From Ligustrum vulgare (lineage: Eukaryota; Streptophyta; Magnoliopsida; Lamiales; Oleaceae): a stretch of DNA of 64,000 nucleotides. Under the pieces are notes generated by a model. The model was not told where the DNA came from. It saw nothing but the letters and a program-made list of their open reading frames with translations, and searched no databases. A program made the position numbers and the translations under genes. This document shows positions 22,005 to 33,771 of the stretch, piece by piece; positions within the stretch are counted from its first letter, which is position 1; each line of letters begins with the position of its first letter. Where the stretch lies: NCBI GenBank assembly GCA_963555705.1, contig OY743183.1, positions 28,617,932 to 28,681,931 of the forward strand, given 5' to 3'.

Positions 22005-23044
22005 AGCAATTCAGTACCAAAGAGAGGAAGGAGAGAATTATTTTTGAGAGCCACCAATATCAAAGTTTGAAAAGAAGAAATTCCGGGCAAAATCAAGGTG
22101 AATCAAGACAATACTTTTGGGGAATTCTTCATGGCAATGCGTGGCTAATCTTCTCAACCTAGTTCAAGGGGGACGTTGTGTTCATATTATTTTATTATTC
22201 ATTCCTCAAACTCGTAACGTAGTTCTTGTTTTTGTATTTTATTTATTGGATTTCTCATGAACATCAATTTCGTCAAGACAATTTATTAATTGATTAAGGC
22301 CTTGTCTTTTAATTATTGTGTTGATGTTTGCTAATTTGGGTAATTGGATTCGTATTTGTCTTGTTATTCAAATCATAGTAGCAATTGGTAATTTTATATT
22401 TCCATATGAAAATTCAATCTAGATTAATCAATTCGAGCATATGTAATTGATAATTTAGTTCACCTAATTCTTCTTGTTTTCACATAGTTAATGAATTAAA
22501 TATAGGGAGCTTATTTTAGGTTGTTCATTCACTCTAAATTAATTGGAGAACTAGTTCTAATTGATTATTATTAAGGAAGAATTGGATTAATCAGAGCTTT
22601 TTGATTATTCCGGGTGATAAATAAAACAAAGGAAATAGTACATGCGTTGCTTGGGGAATGACAATATTATGATAAGGCACAACCAAACCTGAAAACTAGG
22701 ATTCTTTATTATTTGATTTTTATTCCAGCTATTTTACATCTTTATTTGATTAATTAGATTAATTGCAATTTTCAACTCAAAACCCCCCTTTACGATTCTA
22801 ATTGACATAACACTAAGTTAGTTCCCGTTCCTCGTGGGATCGACCCTTGCTTCCGCTATCACATTTAAATTTAATATTTAGCAAGTAAGGAAATTTAATT
22901 AATTCTTGGTGCATCGCGACACGCATCAGTATGATGAACATGTTGACACATCAAAAATATTTGCTACTTTGTTCTTTTGATTTTTTTTTTTTAGTTCAAT
23001 TTTACATTGTTCAAGGATGAACAATAATTCTAGTTTGAGGTATT

Positions 23045-24549
23045 TAATAAGTGCCTTTTATACACTTATTTATATGTCTAAATTAGATTATATTATTGTC
23101 ATTCTTGAATAATTACTACTTAATTACTTTACATTTTTTTACATTGTAGGAATTTTTCCAAAGTCATGAGAATGAAGTAATAAAGTGGAAAAATGGGCAT
23201 TTGGATATCATTTGAAGCCTAAAGGAGCAAACTCGATGATAGAATCGTCACCCAGGATTTTCAAGGAGAGTTGAGTGGAAGAAATCAAGGTTCAAGAGCT
23301 TAATTGAAGATGGATTGAAATTTGAAAGAAGATTTGAAGAGTTTTGAAAGTTCAGGGACCTAGTTGTCACAATCAAAAGATGAGGGACTCACGTGCAAAT
23401 AAAGTTCAGGGGCAACCTTAAACATACCAGAAAAGATGGAAATCGTACTATAGGCTTTTAATTGCATGGCCACAGACCCGAGACTTAGTGTCCGCGCTAA
23501 AATCTTTAAATTAACCGAACCTGTTTTCAGTCTACTGCGCGGCCACCAAAAGTTAGCCTGTGCGGCCGTGTGGTTACCCTGTCCAGTGAGAGAAAAGCCC
23601 ATGCATGGATTTCAGCGTGGTTTAGCTAGGTTTCTTAGAAAATCTATTAAAAGAGACTTATCATGCACGAATGGGGGACCTTTGCCCACATACTCTAGAG
23701 GCATAATTTACCATCAAAGCTTGGAGATTTGGGAGGCTCAATTTAAGGCAAAGGGCAATAAGATTTGGAGATGACCTTGTAGAAGATAGTTCTTGATGCA
23801 AGAGTTCTTCTACTCTTTCTTCAAATTACTCAATGATGTTTAGTTTAATTATTTGCTACGTTTTGATTTCTTATATTATGATTAACTAAACTATTTGCTG
23901 GGATCAAATGATATAGTGTAGTTTTACGCTTTTAATTTCATTACACAAGTTTTACGGTTTGATTGCATGTGTATGTTTTTATTTTGTATTTAATGCGTGA
24001 ACACTAATTCATTGATTAATTGGATCATTTTCATAATCCGAGAGGTGAGCTAATGATCTAGACCTAGGAATAAAATCCGGTAATTGAATGAGCGATAGAG
24101 ATATACGTTTGTTGTTATTGCTGTCTTATTTGAGTTCTTGTATTACATACACCTAACCATTACAACCAAATGTTCGTTAACACGATTGACTAATTAGGTA
24201 GAGTTGATTTAAACCTAAGAAGGGAATTTCAGGTGCATAAGTGAGCTAGACCGATCACATTATGAGATTAAAACTGGAGTGGTGAGGTTAAAGTTATTGA
24301 CTACGTGAAATCGTGAAATCCCAACTCCACATCAATTGATTTAAAAATACACTTTTATTCATTATTTATTATTATTAGCTTAATCTTTATAACCATTACA
24401 TTTTCAATTAATTGTTGTTCAAATTAAGTGAGAATTAAAATAACTATGGTAATTAATCCAAATTCTCGTGGGTACGATAACTCGGACTCTAAAAGTCCAC
24501 TATATTACTTGTCATGACCCGTACGCTTACGGTATTATTTTAGTGAACA
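23045..24549 (+). repeat. 3' LTR of element V
   Basis: A 1505-bp LTR starting TAATAAGTGCC (TG changed to TA) and ending AGTGAACA. It shares long blocks with 5503-6213 and with the solo LTR at 28333-29631. A GGCC-centred motif pair lies at 23541 and 23564. Confidence 0.85.
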
Positions 24550-24768
24550 ATATGCAATAGCCATCATTTTCATTACCCAAACAAATTATTTTGTAAACAA
24601 TAAAAATATTTCACTAACCTGAACGTCAATTTGTGTTAATGGCTACAAGAGATTATTTGAGAAATCATATAGAATTATTGTACCTATATCCATTATAATT
24701 AACTTGGTATTGAAAAAAAAAATTATAAATAACAAGAAGAACAATATGATTTTGAAAATTAAATATAA

Positions 24769-24806
24769 AGAAGAGAAGAGAAGAGAAGAGAAGAGAAGGG
24801 AAGAAG
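24769..24806. repeat. AGAAG pentanucleotide microsatellite
   Basis: About seven copies of AGAAG or GAAGA in an AT-rich stretch just right of element V. Confidence 0.85.
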
Positions 24807-24980
24807 ATGATTTGAGGGATTGTAGTGTGCATAAAAAATTAGTGAGATGAAATTAAAAGGTTATTTATATAATTTTATATATGCCTATATTTGTAAATAA
24901 ATCAAAATTTTAAATGTTTGGTGTAGGAAGTAATTTTAGTGGTGACAATATAGTCACCCTTTAATTAAATGTAAAAAATA

Positions 24981-25126
24981 AGTGTCAGCCCAGTTGTTTA
25001 TAGTGCTCCTTTCCAAGTCAAATGCTCAGGTTCGAATCACCAATGTTAAGTTTGGGTGTTTGAATGAATTTCTATTTCTATATTGTATTCTTTCTTTTGC
25101 CTTTTTTTCTTATGGTTAAATTAAAT
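24981..25126 (+). mobile_element. Probable tRNA-derived SINE
   Basis: The start resembles a polymerase III A box (GTCAGCCCAGTTG at 24984) and is followed about 35 bp later by a B box GGTTCGAATCA (25029-25039). A T-rich tail runs from 25070 to 25112. TTAATTAAAT before (24961-24970) and TTAAATTAAAT after (25116-25126) form an imperfect target duplication. It is not a functional tRNA, as no cloverleaf can be folded with confidence. Confidence 0.5.
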
Positions 25127-25589
25127 TACTTTTATAATGATAATTTGAAATAAAATAAAATTATATTATAATAAATATAATTAACAACAATTAATCTATA
25201 TTTTCTTTGAATTAATAATTCTAAAATTAAAAAACTATTCTTACAATAATATTTTATATCTTGTGTATATTTAACTTTTATGTAAAAATCTAGTTTTATA
25301 TAAAAAAAATATTTAATGTCTTAAAAATAATTAAAAAATATTAAAAAATCTAAAACTAAAATAAATTATTGCTTCCAATTCTTATTATTTGATTTTTCTC
25401 TTTTTCTTGATAATTTTATTTAATGCGCGGGGTCATCCCCACAAACATTGACCCTTTCATTTTTATGGTCGGGTGCACGGTCCGATTTTTAAAACATTGC
25501 AAAAAACACAACATATCTAACGTATTTGAGTTTTCAATTATTTATGTTCGTTGTGTGCATTATATTTGTGTGATTCTGAATAGTTTATC
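25127..25589. other. AT-rich stretch, no gene
   Basis: Very AT-rich with runs of A and T. No supported coding region or repeat unit was found. An 88-residue open frame at 25423 overlaps the Athila-like 3' end and looks accidental. Confidence 0.5.
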
Positions 25590-25830
25590 TTATTCGAGGA
25601 AGAACAATAAGCTAAATTTTGGGGTGTTTGATAAGTTCAATTTTGTACTTATCTTGGCCTTCAATTTTAGACAATTGGGAGTGCTTTGAAGTATGTACTT
25701 TATTGTGTGTTTATGTTGATTGCTTTATGTTAAATTGATTTTGGATGTGTTTGGAGAATAAATAGAGAATATGGACCAAATTGTACAAAAATATAAATTG
25801 GGGACCAACATGTAAATATTCCAAAGATTA
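25590..25830 (+). mobile_element. Athila-like 3' end remnant
   Basis: TTCGAGGAAGAACAA at about 25592 and a purine-rich AATTTTGGGGTG immediately precede TGATAAGTTCAATTTTG at 25629. This is the same order as pre-tract box, polypurine tract and LTR start in elements U and V. The LTR-like sequence fades after about 200 bp. No second LTR was found. Confidence 0.55.
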
Positions 25831-26850
25831 AGGTCTTGTGCTGCAATAACGATAGGACCTAGTTGAAAGAAAAAGTGATGTTGACATCAAATTTTAATAT
25901 TTCTAGCCAACAAAGAGTAAAAATGGGGGGTTACGAATTTGTTAACGTCACTTCACACTTGGATATATGGGGGGTTACGAATTTGAATATATGACTATTC
26001 TTCGAAATAGTTGAATTTGGCTAAGTATTCAGGTTGGATTATAATGAAATAACATGAACCGAAGTTTATATCATAAATATGACTAAATGAAATAGGGCTC
26101 AAAACTACAATGAACTGAATTTATTATGTACTGAACAATAGCTCAGTTCATGATTTACCTGGGGCTTAGTTCTTGAAGTTAGCTTAAAATATGTGAAGAG
26201 AGATTTTTTTTTACTATCCCTCCCTTTAATGAACATTAAATCCCCCTTTTAATAGGAAAAATGGGGGTTTACATATTTACAAATTTGGTCCTTCATTTAA
26301 TAATTACACATTGGGTAATCTTCTAATAGTTGTAGGAAATTTCACCCGCATCCTCATATAATTATCAGAGTGACCCCTTGAGTTTGTTTTGAGTAGTCTC
26401 AATCCTTCATTTGATGTAGTTTTTGACCAATAAGCTTGTTGACTATTGACTAGGTATCTTTTAACCTCGACCCGAATTTTGGGGTACAACAAATGTCCCC
26501 CAAGGTTTGGACTTAATTCCTTCTTAAAGTTCGGACCTTGTCTAGAATACCAGTTCTTGCTTTTAGGCTACTCCGCTTCATTTCTTGGGTCAGTTTGGTT
26601 GTTCATCTATAGAGCTGATGTACAAGTCTTACTATTATACCATAATCACGGTCCAAGTCGATCAAAAGATAGCGATGAAAAACTGAAGTTCACATCGAAT
26701 CCGTCATGTGTGACTAGTGTTCACTTCGGATTCTTGGTTAATAAATTTCTATTAGATCATATTGTTCTTTGTTTGATCCAAGTAGTCGAATTCTTCATTT
26801 CATTTCATTTATGGACTTGATTTGAAGAGAATGTCAGTAAAAAAGGTGGC
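25831..26850. other. Unassigned stretch with a short direct repeat
   Basis: ATGGGGGGTTACGAATTTG occurs twice, at about 25925 and 25967. A 124-residue open frame at 26446-26820 has no recognised domain. The text near 26490 (TGTCCCCCAAGGTTT) resembles the repeats flanking the hAT element, so this may be part of an older dispersed repeat. Confidence 0.35.
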
Positions 26851-26854
26851 AAGA

Positions 26855-27010
26855 CACAAGGGCTGAATAAATGACCAAAATGAAGAGCTGAAATAATAAC
26901 CAAATGAAGAGCTGAATAATCACCAGCTGAAGAGATGAAATAATGACTAGCTAAAGAGCTGAATAATCGCACATCGAAGAGCTCGAATAATGACTAACCC
27001 AAGAGCTGAA
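26855..27010. repeat. 24-bp minisatellite
   Basis: About seven diverged units of 23-25 bp built on AAGAGCTGAATAATGACC. Scattered AGCTGAAT words recur at 37990-38170 on the other side of the hAT element, suggesting the hAT inserted into a repeat of this type. Confidence 0.7.
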
Positions 27011-27039
27011 ACATGTAGTTTTGCAGTGTTGCTGGAGGT

Positions 27040-27155
27040 TTTTGTTACTTCAATATGACCTTGGGGGCGTGGTTTTGCTGAGTCTCCCTAAAGTTTTTAT
27101 CTCGTTTATTGAGGACCTCAAGGACATGGTTCGTTTATGTCCCTTGAGGTTTTCG
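27040..27155 (+). repeat. Left copy of hAT-flanking repeat
   Basis: A roughly 115-bp block of two subunits, GACCTTGGGGGCGTGG and GACCTCAAGGACATGG, each ending in AGGTTTT-like sequence. A homologous block with the same two subunits lies at 36930-37050, directly right of the hAT end. Confidence 0.65.
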
Positions 27156-28332
27156 AAGTAGAGAAATGGGCGATGCCCTGATGCCCAAGTGCAAGAGCCA
27201 GTCTTGACTGCAACTTGAAAAAGAGAGTTGAGACACGACGTCGGCGCCGCGACGGAGACCAAGCAGCCTGTAGTTGGAAGCACTCTACTACTTATCTGCT
27301 TAGAGATACTTCTTCAGTCGAGAGTCATTCTCATTCCTCCATCATTTCATTAAGGTAAATTGATAATTCTAAATAATAATTGTTGTGGCTCATTGTGATT
27401 GCTATTGTCTAATGAAAATTGAAATTATTTGCCCATGTTTTTAGATTTTTGTTTGTGTGACTATGTCCTAATTTTAATTTTTCTACTTTGTGCCCTAATT
27501 TTAGTTTTTCTAGTTTTTGCTCTAATTGATGAATTTTTGAATTGGCAAATGATGATTGATGATGAGACACTGTTGTTTTCATTTTTTGAGGCTAGGAGAT
27601 GATAATTGATAAATTATGGGAGTTTTTTTATTTGATTAGATGGGGTTTCTTAATAATACAGATGTATAATAGCCTCACAACCTCCCAAGAAGAAAGGAAA
27701 AATAATATTGCATTCTTTCTTCAAACCAACACCAAATACGACAAATGATGATTCAAATGAACTTAAACTTGTTCTTCAAACTTAGAATCAACAATCTCAA
27801 CCGAGTGACAGTCTAGAATCTACACCAAATCCAAATGACAACCAACAATCTCAACCGAATAATAATCAACAGTCTCCATAGAATGACAATCAACAATCTC
27901 AACTGAATGATAATCATCAATCTATTCCAATTCCATCATCTGAATTGAACGAGATCTGGGAAAAGGGAAGAAAAAATGCGACTATCCTCTTTCTAAAAGA
28001 GATGAGATTAGACGGGCATATTTAATAGTAGTGCCTTATCAACCTGAACTTCGAGTTTACAAAGTTAGGATGTTTATTGATAAAGGTTGTCATTTTCAGT
28101 ACAGTTGGTTTAGTCAATTTTCTTGGTTGGTATTCTCCTTCAACAAATAAGGATTATTGCTTCCCATGTTTTTTTTTGCAATGATGGATAATAGAGTTCT
28201 TCTTCGGCATTAGTAACTACTGGATTTGATAAATGGAAGTGAATTCAGGGCAACCCATAATAGGTGTATAACAAGTGCTCAAGCTTTAATGAGAACGGCT
28301 CAACACATTGATAAGGTCATGCATCTTGTTAG

Positions 28333-29631
28333 TGATAAATGCATTTTATACACTTAACTATATATCTAAGTTAGAATAAATTCTTCTCATTCTTGAAATT
28401 TTCCCAAACATGGAAGAATGAAGCAATAAAGTAGAATAATGCATATTTGGAAGCTAATTGGAGCTAAAAAGAAGAAATTGGATGTTGTTGTTGCTGTCAA
28501 TCGGAAGTTCCAAGGAGAGCTAAGTGGAAGAAATCAGAATTCAAGGGCCTAATTAAAGATGGATTGAAGTTTGAAAGGAGATTTGAAGAGTTTGAAAGTT
28601 CGAGGTTTTAATTGGAGCAATTGAGAGTTGAAGGACAGGCATGGAATAAAACTATAGGGACATACTTAAACGCACTGGAAAAATGAAATCACTCTTTCCT
28701 TGTTTGCTTAGGTTTTCTCCTCCTCTATATACAACTTCTCATGCACGAATTAGAGGACCTTTGCAGAGCTTAAAACGTCATTACTCCACGCTCTTAACAT
28801 CAAATTCTTTGGAGGAAATTGAAGGAGAAGACTTGGGGATTGAAGATTATCAATGGGAAGCGAATTCTTGGTGCAAGACTTCCTTTCTTTTTCTAATTTG
28901 ATAAACTCAACATGCGTAGTCATTTATATTTCTGCGTATTTATTTCTTCATTGATGAAAGATTAGTTTCATAGTTGGGATATTCGATATAGCTTAGTTTT
29001 ACGCTTTTAATTCTATAATTTTATTTTTGCGCTATTGATTGCATGTGTTGATTTTATTTTATATTTAATGCATGAATTAATTAGTGACTAATTCATTGAT
29101 TTCATGGGTGTCTTCATAATTCGAGAGGTCAGCTAACACTTAGATCTAGGAAAATCTGGTAATTAAACAATGACAGAGATATATGTTTGTTGTTATTGCG
29201 ATCGCTACATGAATTCTTGTGTTCCATGCACCTAATTATTATAACCTGTTGTTCATTAACACGGTCGACTAATTAGGTAGAGTTGATTTAAACCAGAGAA
29301 GGGAATTTTATATGCATCAGTGAATTCGATCAAGCACTATAATAGGAATAAAACTAGACAATTGGAATTAAAAGTATTGACTATGTGAAATCGAATTTTC
29401 GAACACTTCTAAACATCAATTTAGAATATTTTAATATCTTTTATTTCCTTTTGCTTGTTATTTTAGTTCTATTAAAAAAATCCCAAATTCTATCATTCAA
29501 ATAAGTCGAGAACTAACACAATTTCGGTGCTTAATTACAATCCATGTCGGTACAATAAATCGGACTCAAAATGTCCATTTTATTACTTGGATACGATATC
29601 GTACACTTGCTATTTAGCACACATAAGTCAG
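28333..29631 (+). mobile_element. Solo LTR, V family, inside hAT
   Basis: Starts TGATAAATGCATTTTATACAC, like the V LTR, and shares blocks such as AGAATGAAGCAATAAAGTAG with it. The flanks GTTAG (28328-28332) and GTCAG (29632-29636) form a target duplication with one substitution. No internal sequence is left. It carries no CpG palindrome pair. Confidence 0.75.
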
Positions 29632-30031
29632 CAAAGAGGAAGTTATAAAAAATAGGTTGCGGACAAAAGCTACAATAGTAACTATTCGTTACCTAGCATT
29701 GCAAAGGTGTCTTTCAGAGGTCACGATGAATCTAAAGGTTCATCGAATCGTGTGAATGTGATTGAGATGATTGGATATTTTGGAGAAATGAATGAAGATT
29801 TTAAAAATGATGTATTGCGAAATAAACCAAAAAATGACCAATATACTTCTGGAGAGATCCAGAAAGAGCTTTTGGCTATTATAGCCAATAGAGTGCATCA
29901 CATGATTTGCGAGGAGATTGGAGATGGTTTATTTTTACTTCTTGTAGATGAAGCACAGGATGAGTGTCATAGGGAGTAGACGGCCATTATTTTGAGGTTT
30001 GTGAACAGTTCAGGTATTTTGATAGAACGCT

Positions 30032-30728
30032 TGATGAGAATCATAGGACGCTCGACAAGGGAAAATCAATTATGGGAGCCAAACAAATTTTAAGTACATT
30101 TTGAAGGACTCCCGAGACATCAAAGAATAGCATTCGAGGCTAAAACAAATGATTAAAGTCAAGAAATAAGTCGAGAATCAAGTTGGAGTCAAAAATCACG
30201 TGCTGGAATTTACTCCACGTGGCCGCGCAGTAGAAACGAGGCGTGGTCGTACACTCTCAGCCAAAATAACAAAAATGGAAAATGGACTCATGCGCGGCCA
30301 CGAGAATTTACCTTAAGCGGCCGCGCAGTTCAACTAGACCCAGAAAATCGTGAGTTTTTGTATTAATTCCGGTTTTCTTTATTTCTTTCAATATTTTTAC
30401 TATAAATACCACATTACACTTACCCTAGTTAGTCTTGATTTTTAGAACTCTTAGCTTGTGAAGCTTGAAGTCTCCATTGGAGCAAAATTTGAAGGTAAAT
30501 CCTTCTTCTAAATCTTGTGCTCAACTTCATTTTAGAATAGTTAATTCTTGTGTTGTTGGAAGAAATCTATGAACTTGTTTATTTCTCTCCATTGGGTTAA
30601 GTTTTATTCCTTAGAAATTTGGTTAGATTAAACTTGGTTTTATGTTTATTTTACTATTTTAGCTTTTTTGGGTTGGTATTAAATTATTGTAGGAATTTTT
30701 GGTTTAAACACCAAAGGAGTTGGCATCA
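30032..30728 (+). repeat. 5' LTR of element W
   Basis: TGATGAGAATC...GGCATCA, homologous to 34676-35375. It has two pairs of GGCC-centred motifs (30221/30245 and 30296/30319), then TATAAATA at 30401-30408. The pair members are 24 and 23 bp apart. Confidence 0.85.
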
Positions 30729-30730
30729 TT

Positions 30731-30742
30731 TTGTATCAGAAC
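30731..30742 (+). promoter_or_regulatory. Primer binding site of element W
   Basis: TTGTATCAGAAC matches the initiator tRNA-Met site TGGTATCAGAGC at 10 of 12 positions, two bases after the LTR. Confidence 0.65.
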
Positions 30743-32153
30743 TTGGCTCTAAATTAGTAAATCTATCTGTACATTCTTGTTATTGTTCTTGTTATTTATA
30801 AAAAAATATAAATAAATTGAGAAATATTGTTGTTCTTGAGCTTTGTTGGATTCCTACATATTGAGTATATTGATTGTTGAGTTTATCGGGATTTCCATAG
30901 TCTAAGCATTTGCATTTATATGTACTTCAAAATTTTCCTACAAAGTGTTTGTTAAAATTCCCCAAAGAAAACTACCACATAAAAAGATATTTTTCTCACC
31001 ACCAAACTACTCCATTAGTAATTCCTTGTGCTTTGACAAGTCCATTGTGATTTTGTACTTCAATACATTGTCCCATAAATCCATATTACATCTCCTTTGT
31101 TTTAGCAAGCTAAATTCCTCTTGCTATTTGTGCCCATCAATTCCTATATCTCTTCTTGGTTGTGGTTTCATGTTCCTTGGAGCTTGAGTGAAACACTAGT
31201 GGAAACATTATTTGTGAGGACATTTTCACACTTGCACTTCATGTCCACAATCATTTGAATCGCCACAAAAGGGATGTATTGCAACTTGGATTCTATGTTC
31301 AAAATTAGATGCTATGTTGGTGGTAAGGTGTAGTATGGTTATTGATAGGGGGCACTCCTCTAATTTGATTAGTAACACCTTGGTTGGGAAGTTGAGATTG
31401 GCTCTAATCTCACACTCTAGACCTTATAAGATTACATGGATGAAGTAATGTGAGGAGTGTAGTGTGACCAAGCAAGTTCTAGTAACTATCACTCATGAAA
31501 AATATAGTGATGAAGTTTGGTGTGATGTAGTACCTCTAAAATCTTGTCATATGTTGTTGGGTAAACCATGGAGACGTGAGAGGATGGCAACTTATGATAA
31601 GAGTATGCACATATACCGACTTCTTAAGGATTTGAGATCATTCACACCAAATGGTTTAACACTAGAGCAAGCACTACGAGATGCAAAATAGGTGGAAAAG
31701 GAGAGTGATCCAATGTTGGACTATAAAGGGAAAATGAAGATTTTTGAAGAAAAGTTTAGGGCATGGGAGCATGAAAGGATTGAAAGAAAGGCGGCAGTTG
31801 AATTGTAAGAGGTGCCCCTAGATAAGGAAAATGAGAAGGAGGGGGAGTTAAAATTAGGAACAATTGATAAAACTCCAATTTCACATGTGGATGATAAAAA
31901 TCTTGTTGAAGGGGGGTACATGAGCTTACCAATGTATAGGGGGTTGTTGATAGTAAAAATGTGGGAGAGTTGATTTAATGTGTGGGGGAAGTGAATGAAC
32001 ATGAAAATAAGATTTTTGAGGTGTTGGATGAGCAAGAGGGTGAGAAGAAGATAGGAGGTGAAGTGAAGAGCCTCGTTGTTGAATCTGATGGAGTGGTGGT
32101 GACTCCTCATGAATACAAGGATTCATACCTTGTACATGGAGAAACTAGCATTC

Positions 32154-33601
32154 TGATGGGTGTCGAATCCAACAAATAATAATTTCCTACTCTCATTAAA
32201 ATAAATTGCAATAGTGGTGAGCAAAGTCGAATCCACAGGGACTGGTTAGATTTAATTCTTCGGGGAAATTAAAAACAATGAATTAAAAACAAGGGGGGTT
32301 TTGAATTTTTGAACGTGAAATCAAATTATAAATAAACAATTGCGGAATTAAATTGTTTGGAAATATCAAATTGAACAAATATCCAGCCCAAGGTATAATC
32401 TCAGTAATGATTCACGGAATTGATCATAGATGCAAAAATAAAATCCTTTACTCATCCTCTAAATTGGTTATGGTCATTGATACGATCTAACAACCTATCT
32501 CTCCTTACTTTATCGATAATCAAGAGACGCTCGTTAATTATTTCCCTAATCAATAAACAACCCTAGATACGATCGTAGGATTTAATTTACCAATAGCATT
32601 AATTTCTAGAGAGACGACCAATTCTAACCAACAAATTCACACGCGTGATTCATTTAAGTTAGGTTATATCCCTTCATAACATGAGTCAAAAATCAGTCTA
32701 TAATTAACTATGTTATTTGCCACCTGTATTAGAAAACCTAAACAATTACGGATTTAGATTCCTAATTGGTTAAGCATCGTTTTGACAATTAAAACAACGT
32801 GCACTTTGCATTAATAAATCAAAACAACAACTTTGATACAAACAAAAGATATATAAATAAAAAAACAATTAAAGGAACAATTAAATTAAATTAGATCTCA
32901 CAATTCTTGGTGAATCAAAATTTCGAATATCCTTGAACTAGAAAAATAAATTTAGCTATCCATAAACATTTGGAAAATAAAACTAAAAGAAAAAATAATA
33001 AAAATTGATATCAAACTCTAGAAATCGATGAAACGTGTTGCAGCCTCCTCCTTCCTCTCCCTTTCTTTTTTTTTTTCTTCTTTTCTTTCTTTTTCCACGT
33101 GAACTCCCCCAGCAATCTTCCTACCTTTTTCTTAATTTTATTGGCAGCCAAGAGTCCAATTTTTTCCCCTTGAGAAAAACAGCTCCAATCAATTGTTGGG
33201 ATAAGTCATGAGAGTCCCAATTCTCCAAGAAGTCTTCATTCTCTCAACCACCAAAATAAACGTCCTGGTCCCTCCTCTTTTATTCCCTTTTTTTTCTTTT
33301 TTTTTTTTTAAATTTTAGCTTCCAAGAATCTTTTTATTATGATGGCCCATGGATTTTTGCTGAGGTTGCTGTCTGTCCGAAATAAGGCGTGCCCACGCTT
33401 TATGTAAAGTCCTGATCTGATTGTAAACTTTTTGAGTTCCAAACTTGTTCTTTTAATTTGTGATATTGAGTCCATTTTGTTCCAAATCCTCCATCTAATC
33501 CACAAAACACAAAATATAATTAATATCCATAATTTAAGCATTTAAAATCAATGGAGTAAGATAAAATATCACAATTTAAATAGCAAATATGCGCCCTATC
33601 A
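32154..33601 (-). mobile_element. Solo LTR, Athila-like, inside W
   Basis: A 1448-bp TGATGGGTGTCG...CCCTATCA sequence flanked by CATTC (32149-32153 and 33602-33606). On the minus strand it begins TGATAGGGCGCA and carries GGATTCGAC near its end, like the end of the U LTR, hence minus orientation. Confidence 0.88.
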
Positions 33602-33771
33602 CATTCTCCACCCCATTTTGCTTAAGTATATTTTGCAGGTTAATTGCATTTTGGACTTTGGACCACACCACATATGTCGAAAGGAGTTCATAATTCCATC
33701 ATTCCCCATCTCCAAAGTTGACAAGTACTATTGGTTGATCAAGAGACATGGAGGCAATAATTGATACCATC

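Larger units (their letters stand above)
13426..22928 (+). mobile_element. Athila-like gag-protease element U
   Basis: A plus-strand element inserted into the tail of V. GTATG flanks it on both sides (13421-13425 and 22929-22933). Its LTRs differ at only about nine visible positions over 1.4 kb, so the insertion is young. The 5' LTR is itself hit by a solo LTR. Gag and protease are present, but no RT, RNase H or integrase. A deletion at 17034 removes the 5' LTR end and the primer site, so this copy cannot be reverse-transcribed. It is longer than typical TR-GAG elements and keeps protease. Confidence 0.88.
21485..22928 (+). repeat. 3' LTR of element U
   Basis: An intact 1444-bp LTR, TGATAAGTGC...CACGCATCA, followed by the GTATG duplication. 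It contains the uninterrupted palindrome array (21675-21898) and a TATA box. Confidence 0.9.
5503..24549 (+). mobile_element. Athila-like gag-protease element V
   Basis: A plus-strand Ty3 element of Athila type: 5' LTR remnant, tRNA-Asp-like primer site, gag and protease, a long non-coding tail, a purine-rich tract and a 3' LTR. No RT, RNase H or integrase motif is present outside the inserted elements. It contains a Tekay-type solo LTR inside gag and the complete element U in its tail. Without the insertions it would be about 7.8 kb. The left end is lost, so no target duplication can be confirmed; the right flank begins ATATG. It resembles non-autonomous gag-bearing elements described in plants as TR-GAG, but with protease retained. 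Confidence 0.8.

Noticed and set aside
24981..25050. Possible tRNA gene (B box GGTTCGAATCA)
   Set aside because: No acceptor or anticodon stem could be closed, and a T-rich tail with a target duplication follows; a SINE is the better explanation.
26446..26820. 124-residue open frame as a possible host gene
   Set aside because: No domain, no codon pattern, and the DNA resembles the repeats around the hAT element.
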